A stretch of DNA of 64,000 bases, taken from positions 73,505,749 through 73,569,748 of the forward strand of contig CM026387.1 of the NCBI GenBank assembly GCA_014843695.1. Reading direction: 5' to 3'. The notes beneath the pieces were generated by a model. It was not told the DNA's origin and did not search any database. It saw only the letters and a list, made by a program, of their open reading frames with translations. Below, piece by piece: positions 24,305-36,700 of this stretch (positions are counted from its first letter, which is position 1; every line of letters starts with the position of its first letter). Source of the DNA: Archivesica marissinica (lineage: Eukaryota; Mollusca; Bivalvia; Venerida; Vesicomyidae). A program made the translations under genes and the position numbers.

Positions 24305-24548
24305 CTTCTGTGTGTGTTTTACGTTTATTTATCGTCGCTACCGGTTGCCCATATGAGCGACGCCTCCTGAAGAGATTAGTCATTTTAGATTTTGGAGGAT
24401 AATGCATGATACAGACAGAGACCCATTCCAGAATCTCCTCTGGTTCTTTTACGTGCACGGTGTAAAGCACTGACACAAGACCTCGGTTTAACATCCCATC
24501 TGAAAGACTGTTAATTTTATTAGTGTCAGACGATCCCTGGATTGCGGT
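24305..24548 (-). mobile_element. SINE2 copy, reverse orientation
   Basis: GTTTATTTATCGTCGCTACC, TTGCCCATATGAGCGACGCC, TCTTTTACGTGCACGGTGTA and CCATCTGAAAGACTG match other SINE2 copies. The tRNA-like head is truncated after GATCCCTGGATT. Confidence 0.88.
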
Positions 24549-24686
24549 CATTTCTTCATTGTAAAGTGTGAGTTTTATAGTAGCTTTGCTGTTGGTTCAG
24601 TCAATCATTTAGGCTTAACTCGTACCCACATAGAGATGTATACGTTTAAATAAGGGCACCAAAGAAAGTTTACTTTGTATTTTCAG

Positions 24687-24792
24687 GAAAGCCATATCAA
24701 AGAATGCCTTGAATCACACCACATATCTACATCCCCATTATGGGGAAGCACTGCCGGCAAGACGACAGATTGCTTCCTCAGTGGACTGGACC
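24687..24792 (+). CDS. DGKZ/DGKI: DGK zeta/iota-like exon 1 of window: segment before the first C1 domain
   Basis: The acceptor is TTTTCAG at 24680-24686 and the donor GTGAGT at 24793, a near-consensus site. The first base completes a codon begun upstream, then 35 codons follow without a stop. The start KAISKNALNH resembles the KAITKSGLQH of human DGK zeta, and the end RQIASSVDWT resembles RQIRSTVDWS, both recalled from memory. Human isoforms join different N-terminal exons at this same point, so an alternative first exon could be spliced here too. The preceding kilobase is a CTG array plus a SINE and shows no upstream exon. Confidence 0.85.
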
Positions 24793-27700
24793 GTGAGTAT
24801 TGTCTTTACGAACATATTAGGGTTTAGGGGCTAACTTTCAGTTGAATACTATTCAAGTCATATATGGTTTGGTGTATAATTTGTTGTATATTTTAGACCT
24901 TAAGCCCATTCTGTATGAATAATATAGCCCTTAAACCCATTATGTATGAATAGTTTAGCCATAAACCCATTCTGTATGAATATTTTAGCCCATAAACCCA
25001 TTCTTTGTGAATATTTTAGCCCTTAAACCCATTGTGTATGAATAATTTATCCCTTACATTCATACTGTATTCATGAATAGTTTAGCCCTTAAGCCCATTC
25101 TGTATGAAAATTTAACCCATAAGCCCATTCTGTATGAATATGTTAGCCCTTAAACCCATTCTGTATGAATATGTTAGCCCTTAAGCCCATTCTGTGTGAA
25201 TATTTTAGCCCTTAAGCCCATTCTGTATGAATATGTTAGCCCTTAAGCCCATTCTGTATGAATATTTTAGCCCTTAAGCCCAATCTGTATGGATATTTTA
25301 GCCCTTAAGCCCATTCTGTATGAATATGTTAGCCCTTAAACCCATTCTGTATGAATATGTTAGCCCTTAAGCCCATTCTGTGTGAATATTTTAGCCCTTA
25401 AGCCCATTCTGTATGAATATGTTAGCCCTTAAGCCCATTCTGTATGAATATTTTAGCCCTTAAGCCCAATCTGTATGGATATTTTAGCCCTTAAGCCCAT
25501 TCTGTATGAATATGTTAGCCCTTAAACCCATTCTGTATGAATATGTTAGCCCTTAAGCCCATTCTGTGTGAATATTTTAGCCCTTAAGCCCATTCTGTAT
25601 GAATATGTTAGCCCTTAAACCCATTCTGTATGGATATTTTAGCCCTTAAGCCCATTCTGTATGGATATTTTAGCCCTTAAGCCAAATGTTGGTATGTTCA
25701 CATCATATGCAACACGATACAACCAATAATCTTAACCCGCCAATTAAATTGGACAGAATGTGCAAACAACATAGATCCAGATCAACCGCTGCTATTTGTT
25801 TGCTATTCAGACAAGTGTTTTAGGTCCACTATCTGAATAGCAAACAGCATAGAGCCAGATCAGATGGCACGTTTTGTGCTGTCTGATCTGACTCTATGCT
25901 GTTTGTAAAAGCGACTTTAGTTGTAATTGGTAGGTCAAGGGTTAACTGAGACAAGTTTTAGCAATTGATTGAATTATCTGAAGATGAGTTGCAACTGTTG
26001 AGGACTTGAGCTAGAGGTGGCTGCCTCAGTTCTCCCTCTGTTGAGGACTTGAGCTAGAGGCGGCTGCCTCAGTTCTCCCTCTGTTGAGGACTTGAGCTAG
26101 AGGTGGCTGCCTCAGTTCTCCCTCTGTTGAGGACTTGAACTAGAGGCTGCCTTCCTCAGTTCTCCCTCTGTTGAGAACTTGAACTAGAGGCTGCCTTCCT
26201 CAGTTCTCCCTCTGTTAAGAACTTGAACTAGAGGATGCTGTCTCAGTTCTCCCTCTGTTGAGGACTTGAACTAGAGGCTGCCTTCCTCAGTTCTCCCTCT
26301 GTTGAGGACTTGAACTAGAGGATGCTGCCTCAGTTCTCCCTCGGTTGAGGACTTGAACTAGAGGATGCTGCCTCAGTTCTCCCTCGGTTGAGGACTTGAA
26401 CTAGAGGATGCTGCCTCAGTTCTCCCTCGGTTGAGGACTTGAACTAGAGGATGCTGCCTCAGTTCTCCCTCGGTTGAGGACTTGAACTAGAGGCTGCCTT
26501 CCTCAGTTCTCCCTCTGTTGAGGTCTTGAACTAGAGGATGCTGCCTCAGTTCTCCCTCGGTTGAGGACTTGAACTAGAGGATGCTGCCTCAGTTCTCCCT
26601 CGGTTGAGGACTTGAACTAGAGGATGCTGCCTCAGTTCTCCCTCGGTTGAGGACTTGAACTAGAGGCTGCCTTCCTCAGTTCTCCCTCGGTTGAGGAATT
26701 GAACTAGAGGCTGCCTTCCTCAGTTCTCCCTCTGTTGAGGACTTGAACTAGAGGCTGCTGCTGCCTCAGTTCTCCCTTGGTTGAGGACTTGAACTACAGG
26801 CTGCTGCCTCAGTTCTCCCTTGGTTGAGGACTTGAACTAGAGGCTGCTGCTGCCTCAATTCTCCCTCTGTTGAGGACTTGAACTAGAGGATGCTGCCTCA
26901 GTTCTCCCTCGGTTGAGGACTTGAACTAAGGATGCTGCCTCAGTTCTCCCTCAGTTGAGGACTTGAACTAGAGGCTGCTGCTTCCTCAGTTCTCACTATG
27001 TTAAGGACTTGACATAGAATATATATAAGACCACTTCTCCCACTACACTTCTCCCTTATGTATCTCTGTTGTGAGATGAATGTGCTGGCCTCGTAATCGA
27101 GATATATATATATATAGTGATTTTGAACTTCATCATGATGCAGGACCAACTTGCTGAAGACCTTAGGCAACACTTCAATCCACATTGCCTCATCTCTCTC
27201 TCTCCAATGGTGATGGATTTCATGATGTCTCGAGAGCGATTAATCTAACATGTTTCGCTATCGAGCTTAAATAAATATATTTGATATATATTAAGATCCT
27301 CCCTAATTTGAAGGTGTAGATCCCCCACATCCCCTGCTTGTTTCAGTTGATTTTCATGTTTTGTAGTGTATTCTATTGAATACAATGTTGAATTTTTGTA
27401 TCAAGGTGCATAATTAAGGTGCATAATTTTGTATCAAGGTGCATAATTAAGGTGCATAATTTTTGTATCAAGGTGCATAATTTTTGTATCAAGGTGCATA
27501 ATTAAGGTGCATAATTTTTGTATCAAGGTGCATCATTTTTGTATCAAGGTGCATAATTAAGGTGCATAATTTTTGTATCAAGGTGCATCATTTTTGTATC
27601 AAGGTGCATAATTAAGGTGCATAATTTTTGTATCAAGGTGCATCATTTTTGTATCAAGGTGCTTATTTTTTGTATCAAGGTGCATCATTTTTATGGATTT

Positions 27701-30700
27701 TGTATTGTTTTTAATCACTTAATTGTGATTAGTATCGGAGGATGTTCACTGGAGACATATTGTGTTACTCTGCATGCTGTCCATTTACCTGCAGCCTCAT
27801 TTCACACCTCCACTACCTAGTATATCATCAAATCCAATTTCATTGACAGTCAATCGAGCCGAGCCCAAAACGTGTTTATCCATGATTGACATTTCCATTA
27901 TTTGAATGCAAAAATTAATTGTTTATTGTATATTGAAAATTAAAAAATTATCCGCTTGTCAGACTTTGATAATATTCTGGCGCATTCTATTTCATGTTTG
28001 AGTGATTTTAAACGACTGATTGGCCAATCCAGGTTATTTAATACAAATTTATATTAGCTCCATTGCGGAACAAATTCCTTCAACTTTGAAGAGTGTTCGG
28101 TCTCGAGACATCTCATTCCAATCTCCACATGCCACCGTTATAGCATACAGTGACAGTACATGTTCCCCAAACATAATTTTGCACAAATGACAGTATTTTT
28201 CAACAGACCTACCTTTGAGTCAAGAAGAAAATGGCCAAGTTGTTGACCAATAGTGTTGACCAATTGAGTTCCCCCCCCCCACTAATGGCACCCACCACCT
28301 ATTCATTATTACTGAATTACTCCACTTGAGGGCAATACAAAATCGAGTATCTAACGAGTAATCCTTTTAGCCAGGACACATGTTTCCAGCTAGTTCCGCC
28401 CATGAGGAATGTTGTTATCCTTAACTCTGTGTGTTTTTACGTTTATTTATCGTCGCTACCGGTTGCCCACATGAGCGACGCCTCCTGAAGAGATTAGTCA
28501 TTTTAGAATTTTGGAGGATAGTGCAATGATACAGACAGAGACCCATTCCAGAGTCTCCTCTGGTTCTTTTACGTGCACGGTGTAAGCACCGACACGAGAC
28601 CTCGGTTTAACGTCCCATCTGAAAGACTGTTAATTTTATTATGGTCAGACGGGGAATCGAACCTGCGATCCCTGGATTACCAGTCCAGCCAGCGTGTTAC
28701 CACTGGTGGTGAATGTTGCACTGTATTTATATTATGTTGTTTATTTTTCACCAAATATTATGCAAAAATTATAAAATATTCCAAAAGCTGCTCATTATAA
28801 TGTATTTTAATTTTTAAAAGTCACTTTCACTATCTGTGACATTATATACCTACCGGTACACAGCTAATCAGTTGATGAATCAATAACTGTTAAGGGTTTC
28901 CATACACTTTCACCCAATCCGAGTCCACTATTTCATTAACGGTGTCTGGCCATGAAGGAGAAGAGAGAATAGGCAATGTCAATTTAAATGCCTTAACCCT
29001 TTCAACACCACAGACCTCTAAATTGGCTTACAAAAAAGTGTAGATCCAGATGAGCCGGCTCGTAACGAGCCGTCTCATCGGGATCTGCACTTTTTTCAAG
29101 TAATATAACTATTTTTAGAAAAAAAATTACCCATTTTAATAAATGAACTGATCCAAATGTAATTTTGTTATTAATTTATTGGTCCTAAAAATATCATGGA
29201 CCAGTCCATGTCAGTTACTTGGTGTTGAATGGGTTAACCTGCCGAATAAATTGGATGGAATGTGCAAACAACATAGACCCAGATCAGCCGCGGCGTTCGT
29301 GGCATAGTGCTGCGTCTGATCAGGATCTATGTTGTTTGCTATTCAGACAAGTGTTTTAGCTCCACTATCCGAATTGCAAACAGCATAGAGCTTGATGAGA
29401 CATCACGTTCTGTGCCATCTGATCTGGCTCTATGCTGTTTGCAATAGCGACTTTAGTTGTGATTGGCAGGTTATGGGTTAATTGCCTAAGGACCGTAGTT
29501 GGGCTCAAACTTGCTACTCCTCAGTTATGAGGCAGGCAGTAATGTATCCATTATACCACAGAAGCTCCACAAATATGATTGGAAAGCCAATATAACGGTA
29601 TGAGATGTCTGAATGGTAGAGATGATGGAGATGTCATCGGTAATTTAGTGTAATTAGCATTGCATATCCATAACAACATTAATAATTAAAAGGGAAAATG
29701 ATTAAATATTTATACCGGAAAGTGATTTTTCATGATTCTAGCAGGCTCTTCTGCATCTGCTTGTATTTCGTGATATGAATTATACACAGCCTTTTACTTA
29801 TTTTCGCAGGAGTTTTCAGTTAACAGTGAGCACATCTGGTTGGATACGAATGCCTCGGGGGACTTCTGTTATGCCATGGAACAGGACTGCATTGTGCGTA
29901 TAAGCCGTATATGTCATATTTATATCATCATTTCTCTCCGGAGTATTTGCAATTTGCAGGGCAGTCGGTCCATTAGAGCATCATAGACTGTGCTCCTATT
30001 TCTCTTGTGTGCATTATAGTTTGTACCAGAGTCAAATAAGGAAATACACACCTAATCCCAGAAGTATGTACCGTAAATTTTCAAATTTGGAAAGTATAGA
30101 TAGAGGAATGGAATGTAAACAAGCATTGCCCTGTTAGATCGAAGTTTATATTTGGAAAGTATAGATAGAGGAATGGAATCAAAACAAACATTGCCCTGTT
30201 AGATCGAAGTTTATACATCTTACGATTTTAATCTAACTAATTATACAGGCATACATGTATGTGAAGGGCCTCTACGGTTGGGTTGTTACTGTCATTGACT
30301 TCAAATCACTTACCCCTTACTGCTGTATGTTCCAATCCCAATGGTGGTGTCCAGTAGCCTTGCGGAAGTTCTGTTATTCTACCCGGGTACCAATCCATGC
30401 CTGTAATACTACTCGGGAGGGGTACCGGGGTCTTCCTCCGTCAATAATCTCTGGAGAGACGTCATTATTTTATGATCTAAGCTATTGATGCAAATTTAAG
30501 CCCCTAAAGCAAACAAACTATGCAGGCCCGTTTCGAACCTGCATCACTATGGCGATGTCTCCAAGCATAATAAATCTGACTAATAGAATCGAACCTAGGT
30601 TGCATATGTGTGATATTTGAAATATTGTGAATGTATATGTATTTTCTTGTGATTGTGAATGTATATGTATTTTCTTGTGATTGTGAATGTATATGTATTT

Positions 30701-33700
30701 TCTTGTGATTGTGAATGTATATGTATTTTCTTGTGATTGTGAATGTATATGTATTTTCTTGTGATTGTGAATGTATATGTATTTTCTTGTGATTGTGAAT
30801 GTATATGTATTTTCTTGTGATTACAGAAGACGGGACCTAGAAAGAAATGTATGGGGTGCAAGATAGTGGCTCATATGGGATGTATTCCAATCCTCGAAGT
30901 TGTAAGTCTACGTTCATCATACACAGTAACAATCGCCCCTAACAATTTGGAAAGAAATACAGGGAGGTTTTCTGACACCAGTTATAGATGGAAAGTCGCT
31001 AAATACCGTAGCCTTTAGTGTGACTCTAAACCCTAAATTGATGATTGTTAACACTCTTGTAGTTTAGTTTAGTTTCTTATTTGCATAATTATACAAGTAT
31101 TAACAATAGATATAGACCAACAGCCAGCCTACAGGCACTTATGATGTACTTAATGTAGTATGGCTTCCTGTTTTATATCCGGGTGTAAAAGAATCGAGAG
31201 TGCCGTAGCTAATGTTGTTAAAACTTGTGGCCCAACCCACTTGCTTCAACATTTATTGACAATCCTTGTGCACAACAATGACATAAAATGAAGTGTTTTA
31301 GCTCCTCTATCCGAATAGCAAACAGCATAGAGCCTGATCAGACGGCACATTCTGTGTCACTGGCTCTGTGCTGTTTGCAGAAGTGACTTTAGTCGTGATT
31401 GGCAGGTTTAGAGTTAAACCATTTCTTATTTTGTCTGGTTTCCGTATTACATGTACATCTTTCAAAGTTTAAACTTTAATTATTTTACAATGATTGCAAA
31501 ACATGCTTTATCAACTTATATTATTCACTCTCTTTGGCGCGGATGAAAGCATAAATGTGGTCATTCATGTGGGATAAAACCGGAGTACCCAGAGAAAACC
31601 GACCTGTCCGATCTGGTGACCACCGTACCATCTCACATACTTCCCGGTCCTAGGATCAAACCTCGGTCCGGGTTGCATTGGTGAGAAGCGAGTGCGCTAA
31701 TCACTGCACTAATCGGACAGCAGAGTACATCTTTCAATTGTTATCGGCTCCAACCTATGGGAACGTTTGTACATTTGTTCTGTTATGAGGCGCGATATAG
31801 CCTGAACTGTGCTGATGCGCCGTTAAACCAAATACTCACTCACTCACTGTTATGAATGTTGGATTAATATAGTATGATTATTAGGTTACTATTTTGCTGT
31901 TTGATTTCGTATTGCACTCTCGTCGTGTGATTAGTTTATACAAATTTAATTTAGCTCGATTGCGAAACAAGTTCTTTCAACTTATATTAATCACTCTCGA
32001 GACCTCATTCCTGATGGAATCCATCGCCATGAAGGAGAGAGAAGAGGCAATGTGGAATTTAAATGCCTTGCTCAAGGGCACAATCGTAACGGCTCCAGTG
32101 GGGCTCGAACTGTGGAACTTTCGCACCTGAAGCGAATGCGCATCCACGCGCTATCACGACTTCCACAAGATTCAGACAAGATCACACGAGAGGCATAGTA
32201 ACCTAGCTAGTAATACTTTTATTATATGTCCCTCAGTAAGACATTACCAAAACAGTAAACATTTTGTACCATATATTTCTGCCGCATTGAGGTCACAGCT
32301 ATATGTGTAACAATGCGCTTGTGTTTTCAATATCAATTTTAATAGATATTTAATAATCTTCAATTGAGAAGGTTATTTAATAACACGATAAATCTACACG
32401 TAATATTTTCTTTAGATAGAAAACGTTGCACGGCATGTTGGGAGTTCTAGTCGGGCTACCTGGGCTTCGTGTACGTGTTGTCTGTGCATATCATGTAGTG
32501 TTATATTCCAGTTAGATGACGTGTTGTCTGTGCATATCATGTAGTGTTATATTCCAGTTAGATGACGTGTTGTCTGTGCATATCATGTAGTGTTATATTC
32601 CAGTTAGATGACGTGTTGTCTGTGCATATCATGTAGTGTTATATTCCAGTTTGATGACGTGTTGTCTGTGCATATCATGTAGTGTTATATTCCAGTTAGA
32701 TGACGTGTTGTCTGTGCATATCATGTTATATTCCAGTTAGATGACGTGTTGTCTGTGCATATCATGTAGTGTTATATTCCAGTTAGATGACGTGTTGACT
32801 GTGCATATCATGTAGTGTTATATTCCAGTTAGATGACGTGTTGACTGTGCATATCATGTAGTGTTATATTCCAGTTAGATGACGTGTTGTCTGTGCATAT
32901 CATGTAGTGTTATATTCCAGTTAGATGACGTGTTGTCTGTGCATATCATGTAGTGTTATATTCCAGTTTGATGACGTGTTGTCTGTGCATATCATGTAGT
33001 GTTATATTCCAGTTAGATGACGTGTTGTCTGTGCATATCATGTTATATTCCAGTTAGATGACGTGTTGTCTGTGCATATCATGTAGTGTTATATTCCAGT
33101 TAGATGACGTGTTGACTGTGCATATCATGTAGTGTTATATTCCAGTTAGATGACGTGTTGTCTGTGCATATCATGTTATATTCCAGTTAGATGACGTGTT
33201 GACTGTGCATATCATGTAGTGTTATATTCCAGTTAGATGACGTGTTGTCTGTGCATATCATGTAGTGTTATATTCCAGTTAGATGATGTGTTGTCTGTGC
33301 ATATCATGTGTTTATATTCCAGTTAGATGAGTGTTGACTGTGCATATCAGTAGTGTTATATTCCAGTTAGATGACGTGTTGACTGCATATCATGTTATAT
33401 TCCAGTTAGATGACGTGTTGACTGTGCATATCATGTAGTGTTATATTCCAGTTAGATGACGTGTTGTCTGTGCATATCATGTAGTGTTATATTCCAGTTA
33501 GATGACGTGTTGTCTGTGCATATCATGTAGTGTTATATTCCAGTTAGATGACGTGTTGTCTGTGCATATCATGTAGTGTTATATTCCAGTTAGATGACGT
33601 GTTGTCTGTGCATATCATGTAGTGTTATATTCCAGTTAGATGACGTGTTGACTGCATATCATGTTATATTCCAGTTAGATGAGTGTTGACTGTGCATATC

Positions 33701-36700
33701 ATGTAGTGTTATATTCCAGGTAGATGACGTGTTGTCTGTGCATATCATGTAGTGTTATATTCCAGTTAGATGACGTGTTGTCTGTGCATATCATGTAGTG
33801 TTATATTCCAGTTAGATGACGTGTTGACTGTGCATATCATGTAGTGTTATATTCCAGTTAGATGACGTGTTGACTGCATATCATGTTATATTCCAGTTAG
33901 ATGACGTGTTGACTGTGCATATCATGTAGTGTTATATTCCAGTTAGATGACGTGTTGTCTGTGCATATCATGTAGTGTTATATTCCAGTTAGATGACGTG
34001 TTGTCTGTGCATATCATGTAGTGTTATATTCCAGTTAGATGACGTGTTGACTGTGCATATCATGTATATTCCAGTTAGATGACGTGTTGACTGGCATATC
34101 ATGTAGTGTTATATTCCAGTTAGATGACGTGTTTCTGTGCATATCATGTAGTGTTATATTCCAGTTAGATGACGTGTTGTCTGTGCATATCATGTAGTGT
34201 TATATTCCAGTTAGATGACGTGTTGACTGTGCATATCATGTAGTGTTATATTCCAGTTAGATGACGTGTTTCTGTGCATATCATGTAGTGTTATATTCCA
34301 GTTAGATGACGTGTTGTCTGTGCATATCATGTAGTGTTATATTCCATTTGATGACGTGTTGACTGCATATCATGTCATATTCCAGTTAGATGACGTGTTT
34401 GTCTGTGCATATCATGTAGTGTTATATTCCAGTTAGATGACGTGTTGTCTGTGCATATCATGTAGTGTTATATTCCAGTTAGATGACGTGTTGTCTGTGC
34501 ATATCATGTAGTGTTATATTCCAGTTAGATGACGTGTTGACTGCATATCATGTTATATTCCAGTTAGATGACGTGTTGTCTGTGCATATCATGTAGTGTT
34601 ATATTCCAGTTAGATGACGTGTTGACTGTGCATATCATGTAGTGTTATATTCCAGTTAGATGACGTGTTGACTGTGCATTCATGTTATATTCCAGTTAGA
34701 TGACGTGTTGACTGTGCATATCATGTAGTGTTATATTNNNNNNNNNNNNNNNNNNNNNNNNNNNNNNNNNNNNNNNNNNNNNNNNNNNNNNNNNNNNNNN
34801 NNNNNNNNNNNNNNNNNNNNNNNNNNNNNNNNNNNNNNNNNNNNNNNNNNNNNNNNNNNNNNNNNNNNNNNNNNNNNNNNNNNNNNNNNNNNNNNNNNNN
34901 NNNNNNNNNNNNNNNNNNNNNNNNNNNNNNNNNNNNNNNNNNNNNNNNNNNNNNNNNNNNNNNNNNNNNNNNNNNNNNNNNNNNNNNNNNNNNNNNNNNN
35001 NNNNNNNNNNNNNNNNNNNNNNNNNNNNNNNNNNNNNNNNNNNNNNNNNNNNNNNNNNNNNNNNNNNNNNNNNNNNNNNNNNNNNNNNNNNNNNNNNNNN
35101 NNNNNNNNNNNNNNNNNNNNNNNNNNNNNNNNNNNNNNNNNNNNNNNNNNNNNNNNNNNNNNNNNNNNNNNNNNNNNNNNNNNNNNNNNNNNNNNNNNNN
35201 NNNNNNNNNNNNNNNNNNNNNNNNNNNNNNNNNNNNNNNNNNNNNNNNNNNNNNNNNNNNNNNNNNNNNNNNNNNNNNNNNNNNNNNNNNNNNNNNNNNN
35301 NNNNNNNNNNNNNNNNNNNNNNNNNNNNNNNNNNNNNNNNNNNNNNNNNNNNNNNNNNNNNNNNNNNNNNNNNNNNNNNNNNNNNNNNNNNNNNNNNNNN
35401 NNNNNNNNNNNNNNNNNNNNNNNNNNNNNNNNNNNNNNNNNNNNNNNNNNNNNNNNNNNNNNNNNNNNNNNNNNNNNNNNNNNNNNNNNNNNNNNNNNNN
35501 NNNNNNNNNNNNNNNNNNNNNNNNNNNNNNNNNNNNNNNNNNNNNNNNNNNNNNNNNNNNNNNNNNNNNNNNNNNNNNNNNNNNNNNNNNNNNNNNNNNN
35601 NNNNNNNNNNNNNNNNNNNNNNNNNNNNNNNNNNNNNNNNNNNNNNNNNNNNNNNNNNNNNNNNNNNNNNNNNNNNNNNNNNNNNNNNNNNNNNNNNNNN
35701 NNNNNNNNNNNNNNNNNNNNNNNNNNNNNNNNNNNNNGTGCATATCATGTAGTGTTATATTCCAGTTAGATGACGTGTTGTCTGTGCATATCATGTAGTG
35801 TTATATTCCAGTTAGATGACGTTTTGACTGTGCATATCATGTAGTGTTATATTCCAGTTAGATGACGTGTTGACTGTGCATATCATGTAGTGTTATATTC
35901 CAGTTAGATGACGTGTTGTCTGTGCATATCATGTAGTGTTATATTCAGTTAGATGACCCTGTGTTGTCTGTGCATATCATGTAGTGTTATATTCCAGTTA
36001 GATGACGTGTTGACTGTGCATATCATGTAGTGTTATATTCCAGTTAGATGACGTGTTGACTGCATATCATGTTATATTCCAGTTAGATGACGTGTTGACT
36101 GTGCATATCATGTAGTGTTATATTCCAGTTAGATGACGTGTTGTCTGTGCATATCATGTAGTGTTATATTCCAGTTAGATGACGTGTTGTCTATGCATAT
36201 CATGTAGTGTTATATTCCAGTTAGATGATGTGTTGTCTGTGCATATCATGTAGTGTTATATTCCAGTTAGATGACGTGTTGACTGTGCATATCATGTAGT
36301 GTTATATTCCAGTTAGATGACGTGTTGTCTGTGCATATCATGTAGTGTTATATTCCAGTTAGATGACGTGTTGTCTGTGCATATCATGTAGTGTTATATT
36401 CCAGTTAGATGACGTGTTGTCTGTGCATATCATGTATGTTATATTCCAGTTAGATGACGTGTTGACTGTGCATATCATGTAGTGTTATATCCAGTTAGAT
36501 GATGTTGTCTGTGCATATCATGTAGTGTTATATTCCAGTTAGATGACGTGTTGTCTGTGCATATCATGTAGTGTTATATTCCAGTTAGATGACGTGTTGA
36601 CTGTGCATATCATGTAGTGTTATATTCCAGTTAGATGACGTGGTTTCTGTGCATATCATGTAGTGTTATATTCCAGTTAGATGACGTGTTGTCTGTGCAT

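Larger units (their letters stand above)
28041..29580 (-). mobile_element. SINE3 split by three independent insertions
   Basis: SINE3 pieces in order (reverse orientation): 28041-28119 (ending CTCGAGACATCTCATTCC), 28952-28996 (ATGAAGGAGAAGAGAGAATA, TTTAAATGCCTT) and 29478-29580 (TTGCCTAAGGACCGTAGTTG, GGGCTCAAAC). MITE-D fills the first break; MITE-A and MITE-B sit side by side in the second. Confidence 0.78.

Noticed and set aside
32400..32520. Possible exon after TTTCTTTAG at 32415 (IENVARHVGSSSRATWASC)
   Set aside because: Exon 3 and exon 4 of the kinase already join without a missing residue, and the downstream end lies in the satellite.
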